Origin: Rhizobium sp. FKY42 | Lineage (GTDB): Bacteria; Pseudomonadota; Alphaproteobacteria; Rhizobiales; Rhizobiaceae | Reading direction: 5' to 3' | Length of the DNA stretch: 64,000 bases | Assembly: GCF_005222835.1 (NCBI RefSeq) | Contig: NZ_STGA01000073.1 | Coordinates: 124,001-188,000, forward strand | Shown here: in pieces, positions 18,842 to 26,410 of the stretch | Layout of the letters: each line of letters starts with the position of its first letter | How positions within the stretch are numbered: the first letter of the stretch is position 1 | Position numbers and translations under genes: made by a program | The notes under the pieces: model-generated | Database searches by the model: none | What the model was told of the DNA's origin: nothing | What the model saw: the letters and a program-made list of their open reading frames with translations, nothing else

Positions 18842-19249
18842 TCACGAGGCAGATGTCGACCCGCGAATTGGATCGTTTGCAAGGTCTATGGACATGCCGT
18901 GCGGCGTGGCTTCGGCAGCTCTCTGCCAGCTGCGCTGAAGGGCGAGAAGCGTTTCCGGCGTAGCCACCCCCTTATCAGCCAACAAATGACAAAGTGCAGC
19001 AACCCAGGCGTCGAAATAATCGCGGCCATCCGAGGATCGATCAGGGCGATGCACTTCACGGGACAGGCATTTCGCCCACTCCGGCCAGGTAAAGAGCCCT
19101 TTTTCATGCAGATGAACGGTCATGGCGAAAGCCTGCGCCTGCCAGGGCTCCGCAAAAACCGGATCGCCTTCAAGCGACCGCGGCAGACCTTCGGATTGGG
19201 TCAAAATACTTGGCGTCTCACACTGGCTCAAGATAGCTCTCCCAGGCAT
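18842..19249 (-). CDS. Nitrile hydratase activator / accessory protein
   Basis: 135-residue protein of the nitrile hydratase accessory family that assists metal loading of the enzyme (P14K/NhlE-like). Characteristic segments: GLPRSLEGDPVFAEPWQAQA, FAMTVHLHEKGLFTWPEWAK and the C-terminal LLALQRSWQRAAEATPHG, all family hallmarks. The start is uncertain: ATG 19249 overlaps the beta gene by 32 bases, and a TTG at 19204 is an alternative. It is third in the alpha-beta-activator operon. Confidence 0.88.
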   Translation of the reverse strand: MPGRAILSQCETPSILTQSEGLPRSLEGDPVFAEPWQAQAFAMTVHLHEKGLFTWPEWAKCLSREVHRPDRSSDGRDYFDAWVAALCHLLADKGVATPETLLALQRSWQRAAEATPHGMSIDLANDPIRGSTSAS

Positions 19250-19877
19250 CGATAGAGACTTGAAGTCCGGGCGCGCTGCCCCTGCCCCAGATATCCCGCC
19301 CCTCGAACACCACTGTGTAGACCCATTGCGGATTCTCCCCACGCCCGTGGGCATTATAATCGGGGAAGACGAAAGAACCTTGCACAGCTTCAACAACGCC
19401 GATCTTGTCTCGGGCGTAGCGCGGCAGGCGCGTATGATGCAGCGGGTGCTCATTGATGGTGCGCACCTTTTGACCAACCACGAAGAATGGTGGCGTCTCG
19501 ACCGGCCGGTCGCAAGGGCCACCCTTCGCCAGCACTGCGTCAACCTTGTCTGCGGTCAGGATTCGCTTTGGCTTTACCGGCTCCACGCGGGCTCGCCCTT
19601 CATCGATTTCGGTCGGACTTGCAAAACCGTGACGCTCCAGCAAGGCTTCCAGCGCCCGGATCCAGATTTCGTAGTAGCTGGCAGAAAGATAGGCCGCGGG
19701 TGGAATGCACTCCCGCGTATGGCGGCTTTCATCAATGGACCATGCGCCAAATGCGCCGCAGGAAAGCGTGATGCCCAGAGCACGCTTTTCCCATTCGGCA
19801 TGAAAATATGGCTCATCCATTTCCGGAGCTACAGGGCCAAAACCCATCTGGCCACCCAGATCGTGCGGGCCGTTCAT
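19218..19877 (-). CDS. nthB: Nitrile hydratase beta subunit
   Basis: 219 residues. Starts [16 protein letters not shown], the universal beta-subunit start; contains [42 protein letters not shown], and the C-terminal SH3-like domain [21 protein letters not shown] with [14 protein letters not shown] and VFEGRDIWG. It closes the active site around the alpha-subunit metal. The ATG overlaps the alpha stop codon (ATGA), so the two are translationally coupled. Confidence 0.95.
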   Translation of the reverse strand: MNGPHDLGGQMGFGPVAPEMDEPYFHAEWEKRALGITLSCGAFGAWSIDESRHTRECIPPAAYLSASYYEIWIRALEALLERHGFASPTEIDEGRARVEPVKPKRILTADKVDAVLAKGGPCDRPVETPPFFVVGQKVRTINEHPLHHTRLPRYARDKIGVVEAVQGSFVFPDYNAHGRGENPQWVYTVVFEGRDIWGRGSAPGLQVSIDAWESYLEPV

Positions 19878-20572
19878 TGCGAACTTCCTTCGGGCGCACA
19901 CGATGTTGCTTGAGGCGAAAGAGCAAGCCCTGTCCCGATCATCGAGTCTCTCGTGACCAGATCTGCCAGCTGCTCGACATCCATGCCTTCGCTACCCACT
20001 GGCTGCATGGGAATGACAAGATAACGCAGTTCCGCAGTCGAATCCCAGATCCGGATCTTCGTAGCTTCAGGAAGAACCACATCGAATTCGGCAAGCACGC
20101 CACGTGGATCCATAACGGCACGGGAACGATAGGCTGGCGCCTTGTACCATACGGGAGGCAGCCCAAGGACTGACCAGGGATAACAGGAGCAGAGCGTACA
20201 GACGACGAGATTGTGCGTATCAGGCGTGTTGAAGACAGCTCGCATATGTTCGCCCTGCCGGCCCGTGAAACCAAGGCTGGCAATAGCTGCCGTTGCATCA
20301 CGCTTCAGCCAATCGGCAAATTCGGCATCGACCCAAGCCCGCGCCACCACCTGCGCGCCATTGCGTGGCCCGACCTTTGTCTCGTAAGTCTCGACAATCG
20401 CATCGATCGCCGCAGGATCGATCAGCCCCTTTTCAGTGAGCACTGTTTCTAGCGCCCGAACGCGGGCTTCCATGTCGGAGTAGCGATTGTCGTGGTGATG
20501 CTCATGCTCATGCTCATGCTCATGCTCATGCTCATGCTCATGCTCATGATGGTGGTCGTCGATTATGTGCAT
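19874..20572 (-). CDS. nthA: Nitrile hydratase alpha subunit, cobalt type, with (EH)8 tail
   Basis: Hydrates nitriles to amides. The metal-binding loop VCTLCSCY (residues 124-131; Cys125, Cys128, Ser129, Cys130) is the cobalt-type version (Thr after the first Cys; iron enzymes have Ser). The body from [16 protein letters not shown] to the C-terminus is standard, 232 residues. The first 28 residues are abnormal: a run of His and eight Glu-His dipeptides, encoded by eight perfect GAGCAT hexamers (20498-20545). A metal-capturing tail for Co2+ is plausible but unproven. Start 20572 is preceded by AGGTG; the frame stays open upstream to 20707. Confidence 0.95.
   Translation of the reverse strand: MHIIDDHHHEHEHEHEHEHEHEHEHHHDNRYSDMEARVRALETVLTEKGLIDPAAIDAIVETYETKVGPRNGAQVVARAWVDAEFADWLKRDATAAIASLGFTGRQGEHMRAVFNTPDTHNLVVCTLCSCYPWSVLGLPPVWYKAPAYRSRAVMDPRGVLAEFDVVLPEATKIRIWDSTAELRYLVIPMQPVGSEGMDVEQLADLVTRDSMIGTGLALSPQATSCAPEGSSQ
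20498..20545 (-). repeat. Hexanucleotide microsatellite in nthA, 8 copies
   Basis: Eight uninterrupted ATGCTC hexamers on the + strand (GAGCAT on the coding strand). Being a multiple of three, slippage would change tail length without changing frame. Confidence 0.95.
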
Positions 20573-20734
20573 GGTCACCTGCGAATTTTCCAGCCGCCGC
20601 TTCTCGGCGGAATCAATCATAAGCAAGTTCTTGAAGAGATACCAATTTGTACAATTGATCGAATCGCGCTTGATTTTGATGGGTGAAGTAACACCATACT
20701 GACGCATGTCTTTGCCTAGCCTTCAGGATTCCCC

Positions 20735-21580
20735 ATGCGTGATGATCTGCCAACCGTCAGCTTTCCGAGTTCCATCACGGTTCCCGCCTTGGGCATCGGC
20801 ACCTGGAAAATGGGGGAAGATCCCGAGACTGTACCAAACGAGGTCGAGAGCATTCGCGCCGCTCTTGAAGCCGGCTGGAGCGTCGTCGATACCGCCGAAA
20901 TGTATGGCGAAGGCGGAGCCGAACTGGTGGTGGGTGCGGCCTTGCGCGGCTGCCGCGACAAGGCATTCGTGGTGAGTAAGGTCTATCCCTGGAACGCCAG
21001 CACACAAGGGGTACAGGATGCCTGCGCCCGCAGCCTAGAACGGTTGGCCATCGACAAGATAGACCTCTATCTCCTCCACTGGCGGGGTGACGTGCCTCTG
21101 ACAGAAACGGTCGCGGGCATGGAAATCCTGCGCCAGCAGGGACTGATCGGCGCTTGGGGCGTATCGAACTTCGATGTTGACGACATGGAAGAGCTGTTTT
21201 CCATTCCGGGAGCGGAAAACTGCGCCGCCAATCAGGTGCTCTATAACGCGGCTCGTCGTGGCATAGAATTCGATCTCCTGCCATGGTGCCAAGAACGCGG
21301 ACTACCCGTCATGGCCTATTCGCCGCTCGGACAGGGTGATCTGCTGCACCACAAGGAAATCATCCGGCTATCGAAAGCCTACCAGGCGACTCCAGCGCAG
21401 ATTGCCTTGGCCTTCGTTCTCGAACGCGATGGCGTGCTGGCAATCCCGAAAACCAGCAGGCCGGATCGTATTCGGGAACTGAACGAAGCCGTGGATCTGG
21501 AGATCTCGGACGAGGACTGGGCGGAACTGGATCGGGCATTGCCCCCGCCTGCCAGCAAGAAGCCTTTGGAAATGAAATGA
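20735..21580 (+). CDS. Aldo/keto reductase
   Basis: 281-residue NADPH-dependent TIM-barrel oxidoreductase. Catalytic tetrad visible: Asp52 and Tyr57 in VVDTAEMYG, Lys82 in VVSKVYP, and His in LYLLHWRG near residue 115. GVSNFDVDDMEEL and IPKTSRPDRI (cofactor phosphate loop) are typical. It shares a divergent promoter region with nitrile hydratase, suggesting but not showing a shared pathway. Ends before a strong hairpin terminator. Confidence 0.93.
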   Translation: MRDDLPTVSFPSSITVPALGIGTWKMGEDPETVPNEVESIRAALEAGWSVVDTAEMYGEGGAELVVGAALRGCRDKAFVVSKVYPWNASTQGVQDACARSLERLAIDKIDLYLLHWRGDVPLTETVAGMEILRQQGLIGAWGVSNFDVDDMEELFSIPGAENCAANQVLYNAARRGIEFDLLPWCQERGLPVMAYSPLGQGDLLHHKEIIRLSKAYQATPAQIALAFVLERDGVLAIPKTSRPDRIRELNEAVDLEISDEDWAELDRALPPPASKKPLEMK

Positions 21581-21594
21581 CGGCTCAATGACGA

Positions 21595-21624
21595 ACGGCG
21601 GGCATCAAGCCCGCCGTCGCTTTG
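21595..21624 (+). terminator. Terminator of aldo/keto reductase
   Basis: ACGGCGGGC (21595-21603), loop ATCAA, GCCCGCCGT (21609-21617), then CGCTTT. It separates two convergent genes. Confidence 0.75.
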
Positions 21625-21639
21625 AGTCTTCCGGTGCTA

Positions 21640-23436
21640 TCAAAACTCTTCCCAGCTCTCGGCTGCAGCTGATCGGCCCGAGAAGGCGGCCGCCACCTTT
21701 CGACCTAGGCTGCGCGCGGGGGAAGACACGACCAGCGCCGGTCGGGCAACTGCAGCCACAACCGCTTGAGCGGGAACAGAGCTGCGTCCTGCCTCAGAGA
21801 GGCGGAACTGAGCCAGCAACTGCGCCAGCGCCGTCAACTCGCGAGCCAGCGAGTGGCTTGCAGCATTGGTTTCCTCCACCATGGCAGCATTCTTCTGGGT
21901 GTCCTGATCCATCTGGTTCACAGCTGTATTGATCTGCTGAAGACCGGAGGACTGCTCCTGCGCCGCCTCGACAATGGCACTGACATGACCATTGATCTCG
22001 ACAACTTCCGTTGAAATCTTGGTGAGTGCTTCACCCGTTTGTCCTACAAGAGCAACCCCTGACTGAACATGCTCGTTCGACGCTGTGATAAGCCCCTTGA
22101 TATCCTTTGCAGCACTGGCCGAACGCTGCGCAAGTTCGCGCACCTCCTGCGCCACGACGGCAAAGCCTTTGCCTGCTTCGCCCGCCCGTGCCGCTTCAAC
22201 GCCCGCATTCAACGCCAGCAAATTAGTCTGGAATGCGATTTCATCAATGACGCTGATGATGCTCGAAATCTCGGATGAGGACTTCTCGATCTGCTGCATG
22301 GCAACAACCGCCCGCCGAACAACCTCGCCGGATCGTTCTGCCTCTGCCTTGGTATGTGCCACCAATGAACCGGCCTCCTGAGCGCGGCGCGTTGAATCCT
22401 TGACGGCAGTGGTGATCTGCTCCAGCGCAGCTGCAGTCTCTTCCACCGAGGCCGCCTGCTGCTCCGTTCGCTTTGCCAGATCATCAGCAGATGCGCGGAT
22501 CTCGTTGGCACCGCCATCGATCACGCGCGCATTCTACGCCACGCGCATCAGCGCATCCTCAAGCTTGGCGGCTGAATCATTATAGCTGCGGCGAATACCA
22601 TCGAGGCTTGGCACGAAGGCGTGGTCGATCCGGTGCGAAACATCGCCTTCCGACAGGCGGGTTAGGGCTGCGGCAAGATGGTCGACCGCAAACTGGATGT
22701 CTGCCGCCTCCTGTGCCTTCTGAGCCTCACGCGCCAGTCGCTCCTGCTCGGAAAGACTGCGATTGGCCGCGGCTTCCGTTTCCAGTCGCAGGCGCTCAAC
22801 GGCATTGTCACGGAACACGGACACCGCCTTGGCCATGGCGCCGATCTCATCCTTGCGATCAATGCCATCGACCGGTTCGGAAACCTCACCGCCAGCCAGG
22901 CTGACCATGCGGCGTTGAAGCCCTGCAATCGGTCTGTTGATGCCACGCGCCGCAACGATTTGCGCGCCCACAAGCCCCAGGCCGAAAAGAAGCGCCAAAC
23001 CGGCCAGCGTCATCAGGATTGTGCTGTCTGCCTGCTGCTTCAGCCTGTTACTTTCATTGCGCAGCGCTACAAGATTGGCATTGTTCCACGTCCGCAGATC
23101 ATCCCGCCACTGCTTCACCTTTGCATCCGACTGGGCGAGCAAAGCCATGGCCGACGGACGCTGACCCCTATCGAGCGCGGCAAATGCCTTGTCGAGAATT
23201 GCGAATATCTCAACGGCACGCTGATTGAAGGCGTTGATGTCCGAAGCGTCCTCCGGCGTCAGCAGCGCTGCTGCATCCAGTCGCTCATAGAGCGTTATCT
23301 TGGCGTCTTCTTAGGTCGCGCGAAATTCCGCCCGATCGGCGGCATGAGCATCATGATCGAGCGCGCACCAAGGATGCTGCGGGATATCATTCCCACAGGT
23401 AACGATGGAGATTTTCCAAGCACCAATCATCTTCAT
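21640..23436 (-). pseudogene. Broken methyl-accepting chemotaxis protein gene
   Basis: One continuous frame from ATG 23436 encodes a chemoreceptor interrupted by two in-frame stops: TAA at 23311-23313 and TAG at 22534-22536. Around the TAG the frame reads DALMRVA*NARVIDGGANE, where relatives have Glu, so a GAG-to-TAG change. Downstream the signalling hairpin is intact (IDEIAFQTNLLALNAGVEAA, then WEEF at the C-terminus). A transmembrane segment remains at ILMTLAGLALLFGLGLVG, but the first transmembrane helix and most of the sensor domain are missing: after MKMIGAWKIS the frame goes into unrelated sequence. Restart at GTG 22524 could yield only a cytoplasmic fragment. Confidence 0.85.
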
Positions 23437-23555
23437 AAGCAAAACCTAAAAAGATGATTATGTGTCGCATTGGAAGACCCGACGCTTTACCTAGGCGCGA
23501 TTCTCGACCCGGCAAGCAATAAGCCTGACGGGTCGAAAACATATTTAGCGAAACC

Positions 23556-24128
23556 TTACATTCCCTGAGGACCGCGATTCATTGCGGCAATACCGGTACG
23601 GCAGACTTCGGTCAGGCCGAGCGGTTTCATGATGGCAACGAACTGGTCGATCTTGGAAGACTTGCCGGTGATCTCGAAGATGAAATGCGAAACCGTGGCG
23701 TCCACCACCTTGGCATGGAATGCGTCAGCAAGGCGCAAAGTCTCGGCACGCTGTTCGCCTTCACCTGCAACCTTTACCAGCGCCACTTCGCGTTCAATCG
23801 GACGCTCCTGACCCAGCTGCGTTGCACGCACTGTCAGATCAACGACGCGGTGAACCGGCACGATCCGATCCAGCTGCGACTTGATCTGTTCGAGAACGCT
23901 CGGCGTACCGCTGGTTACGATCGTGATGCGCGACAGATGCGCCTCATGCTCTGTCTCCGAAACGGTGAGACTTTCGATGTTATAGCCCCGCCCGGAGAAA
24001 AGGCCGATCACGCGGGCCAGAACCCCCGGCTCGTTGCTGACGAGAACCGAAAGCGTATGCCGCTCCTGCTTCGCCGTTTCCTGTTGAATGAAGTAGGCCG
24101 AACCGGTGGGTTGAAGATGTGCGTTCAT
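23556..24128 (-). CDS. ilvN: Acetolactate synthase small (regulatory) subunit
   Basis: 190 residues, also called ilvH in other species. N-terminal ACT domain RHTLSVLVSNEPGVLARVIGL (about 23-43) binds valine for feedback control; SRITIVTSG and the second half (VALVKVAGEGEQRAET ... FEITGKSSKIDQF) are typical of long-form subunits. It follows ilvB by 33 bases, so the two share the attenuated transcript. Confidence 0.97.
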   Translation of the reverse strand: MNAHLQPTGSAYFIQQETAKQERHTLSVLVSNEPGVLARVIGLFSGRGYNIESLTVSETEHEAHLSRITIVTSGTPSVLEQIKSQLDRIVPVHRVVDLTVRATQLGQERPIEREVALVKVAGEGEQRAETLRLADAFHAKVVDATVSHFIFEITGKSSKIDQFVAIMKPLGLTEVCRTGIAAMNRGPQGM

Positions 24129-24161
24129 GAGTATGTTCCCTGATCCTGTTCCTGGCAGCTC

Positions 24162-25940
24162 TTAAACGAGCTGCCGCCCCTTCGCGTCAATGGCGGTCGC
24201 AACGGCTTCGTCGGTTGCCTCGTCCGGCAGCAACATCTCGTTATGAGCCTTGCCCGATGGAATCATCGGGAAGCAGTTTGCGAGATTAGCAACGCGGCAA
24301 TCGAAGATGACTGGCCGCTTGACTTCGATCATTTCGGCAATCTTGTCATCCAGCTCGGCCGGATTGTCGCAATACATGCCCACGGCCCCATAGGCTTCGG
24401 CCAGCTTCACGAAGTCCGGCATGGCTTCCGTATAGGAGTTGGACAGACGGTTACCATGCAGAAGCTGCTGCCACTGGCGCACCATGCCCATATACTGATT
24501 GTTCAAGATGAAGATCTTGACCGGCAGATTGTACTGAATGGCGCAGGACATTTCCTGAATGCACATTTGGATCGAGGCATCGCCTGCAATATCGATGACA
24601 AGCGCTTCCGGATGGGCAACCTGCGCACCAATCGCCGCCGGCAAACCATAGCCCATCGTTCCCAGGCCGCCCGAGGTCAGCCAGCGGTTCGGCGCTTCGA
24701 AACCGAAGAACTGGGCCGCCCACATCTGATGCTGACCAACTTCCGTGGTGATGAAGGTCTCGCGCCCCTTGGATGCCTCATAGAGCCGCTGGATAGCGTA
24801 TTGCGGCATGATGACATCGTTGGAATTCTTGTAGGCAAAGGACTTACGGGCGCGCCAGCGATTGATCTGGTCCCACCAGTCTGCCGTCTGCGCCTTCTCC
24901 GGCTTGTTTGCCAGTGCCCGCCAGACACGAACCATATCTTCCAGAACACGACCGACATCGCCGACGATCGGAACATCAACCCGAACATTCTTGTTGATCG
25001 AGGACGGATCGATATCGATGTGAACCTTGCGCGAGTTCGGCGAGAAGGCATTCAAACGGCCCGTGATACGGTCGTCGAAGCGCGCGCCGATGCAGACCAT
25101 GACGTCACAATCATGCATGGCCATGTTGGCTTCATAGGAACCGTGCATGCCCAGCATTCCGAGCCAGTTTGGGCCAGATGCCGGATAGGCACCGAGACCC
25201 ATCAGTGTGGATGTGATCGGGAAGCCGCTCAGCTCAACCAGTTCCCGCAGCAACCGGGTCGCTTCCGGACCAGAATTGATGACGCCGCCGCCAGTGTAGA
25301 GGATCGGACGACGGGCGGTTGCCATCAATTCAACAGCGGCGCGAATGGCATTGAGATCACCCTGAACTTTCGGCTGGTAGCTCTTCTCGACAGCATCGTT
25401 CGTCTTCGGCGTATAGGTGCCGGTGGCGAACTGGATGTCCTTCGGAATATCGACAACGACCGGACCGGGGCGACCCGACTGCGCGATCCGGAATGCTTCA
25501 TGAATGATACCGGCCAGCTCGTTCACATCCTTGACCAGCCAATTGTGCTTGGTGCAAGGGCGCGTGATACCAACCGTATCGCATTCCTGAAACGCATCGG
25601 AGCCGATCAGCGTGGTAGGGACCTGGCCAGTCAGGCAGACCAACGGGATCGAATCCATCAGGGCGTCCTGCAGCGGCGTTACCGCATTGGTGGCGCCGGG
25701 ACCGGAGGTGACCAGCATGACGCCGACCTTGCCGGTGGAACGCGCATAGCCTTCGGCAGCATGTCCGGCACCCTGCTCGTGACGGACGAGAATGTGCTGA
25801 ATGTCGTCCTGCTGAAAGATCTCGTCATAGATCGGAAGCACGGCGCCGCCGGGATAGCCGAAAATATGCTCGACGCCATTATCTTTCAGGGCCTTCAGAA
25901 CGATCTCCGCCCCTGTCATTCTATTCTCTGTACCCGTCAT
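24162..25940 (-). CDS. ilvB: Acetolactate synthase large (catalytic) subunit
   Basis: 592-residue thiamine diphosphate enzyme making acetolactate or acetohydroxybutyrate; orthologues are often named ilvI. Catalytic Glu in VRHEQGAGHAAEGYAR, FAD/ThDP domains VTSGPGATNAVTPL, GARFDDRITG, and the ThDP-Mg motif GDASIQM...NN near residue 440-470. The start MTGTENRMTG at 25940 has GGA upstream; the second ATG at 25919 is possible. The longer frame to 26258 overlaps the attenuator and is not translated as one protein. Expression is controlled by the leader at 25995-26107. Confidence 0.97.
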   Translation of the reverse strand: MTGTENRMTGAEIVLKALKDNGVEHIFGYPGGAVLPIYDEIFQQDDIQHILVRHEQGAGHAAEGYARSTGKVGVMLVTSGPGATNAVTPLQDALMDSIPLVCLTGQVPTTLIGSDAFQECDTVGITRPCTKHNWLVKDVNELAGIIHEAFRIAQSGRPGPVVVDIPKDIQFATGTYTPKTNDAVEKSYQPKVQGDLNAIRAAVELMATARRPILYTGGGVINSGPEATRLLRELVELSGFPITSTLMGLGAYPASGPNWLGMLGMHGSYEANMAMHDCDVMVCIGARFDDRITGRLNAFSPNSRKVHIDIDPSSINKNVRVDVPIVGDVGRVLEDMVRVWRALANKPEKAQTADWWDQINRWRARKSFAYKNSNDVIMPQYAIQRLYEASKGRETFITTEVGQHQMWAAQFFGFEAPNRWLTSGGLGTMGYGLPAAIGAQVAHPEALVIDIAGDASIQMCIQEMSCAIQYNLPVKIFILNNQYMGMVRQWQQLLHGNRLSNSYTEAMPDFVKLAEAYGAVGMYCDNPAELDDKIAEMIEVKRPVIFDCRVANLANCFPMIPSGKAHNEMLLPDEATDEAVATAIDAKGRQLV

Positions 25941-25994
25941 GTCCAAATCCGTTTCTGCTGTTTTCGAAGCGGCCGCAGGGCCTGATTGAAGGCA

Positions 25995-26020
25995 TAAAAA
26001 AAGGCCCCTTGAGGAGCCTT
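25995..26020 (-). terminator. Attenuator terminator of ilvBN
   Basis: Minus-strand AAGGCTCC/GGGGCCTT stem-loop (26001-26020) followed by eight T's (25995-26002), 55 bases before the ilvB start. Upstream, GCGCATGGG and CCCATGCGC can pair (26024-26072 region), and inside them GGATGGT/ACCATCC forms another hairpin overlapping the leader peptide's last codons. This set of overlapping hairpins is the attenuator geometry. Confidence 0.85.
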
Positions 26021-26050
26021 CGGTAGCGCATGGGTGCTTTCGCCGGATGG

Positions 26051-26107
26051 TTACACCATCCTGCCCATGCGCCTTCCCACCACGATAAGTGCGTTTGATA
26101 CGATCAT
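26051..26107 (-). CDS. ilvBN leader peptide (18 aa)
   Basis: A short frame reading MIVSNALIVVGRRMGRMV and stopping at TAA 26051-26053. The run Leu-Ile-Val-Val plus Val, Ile and Val at other positions makes 8 branched-chain residues of 18. This is the signature of a translation-coupled attenuator: ribosomes stalling on these codons when branched-chain aminoacyl-tRNAs are scarce would prevent the downstream terminator. The ATG lies only about 2 bases from the predicted transcription start, so it may be a leaderless peptide, as known for trpL in Sinorhizobium. Confidence 0.85.
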   Translation of the reverse strand: MIVSNALIVVGRRMGRMV

Positions 26108-26115
26108 GGGCGAAA

Positions 26116-26144
26116 CTGTTAGCCATAAAATTTCGCAACGTCAA
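26116..26144 (-). promoter_or_regulatory. Candidate sigma-70 promoter of ilvBN
   Basis: Minus-strand TTGACG (26139-26144), 17-base spacer, TAACAG (26116-26121). It would place the start of transcription at about 26109, just before the leader peptide ATG. Confidence 0.6.
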
Positions 26145-26410
26145 TGCAATTGAGCAAGAAATGGCCGCTTGGCCAGCCGTTTTCGCCGCATTTCTCGCCA
26201 ACTTGACCAGCGCTCTTGAACCATGCGGATGAGGCCCGTCCACCTCAGCTGTCTGCAAGCGTACGGTCCATTATGATGTTCAAAAACGAAGCGTGTGTCA
26301 CAGAGCGGAAAGGACTTGTTAAGGCCGGATCACTATGGTCATGGAAATTAAGCATTATTCCATCCGAGGATGATGATATCCGGTCATAGCCTGATGACAG
26401 AGGCCACTCC
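26145..26410. other. Divergent intergenic region, ilvBN and HerA-like gene
   Basis: No gene seen. It should hold the promoter of the + strand ATPase gene. The upstream extension of the ilvB frame (to 26258) runs through here without a credible start. Confidence 0.5.

Noticed and set aside
18842-19543. Long 233-residue form of the nitrile hydratase activator
   Set aside because: The N-terminal 98 residues are antisense-frame sequence over the beta gene; only the C-terminal 135 match the family.
20498-20545. CRISPR-like direct repeats
   Set aside because: The repeat unit is 6 bases with no spacers, inside a coding frame; it is a microsatellite.
25941-26258. N-terminal extension of ilvB
   Set aside because: It covers the attenuator, its terminator and leader peptide; homologues begin at MTGTE.
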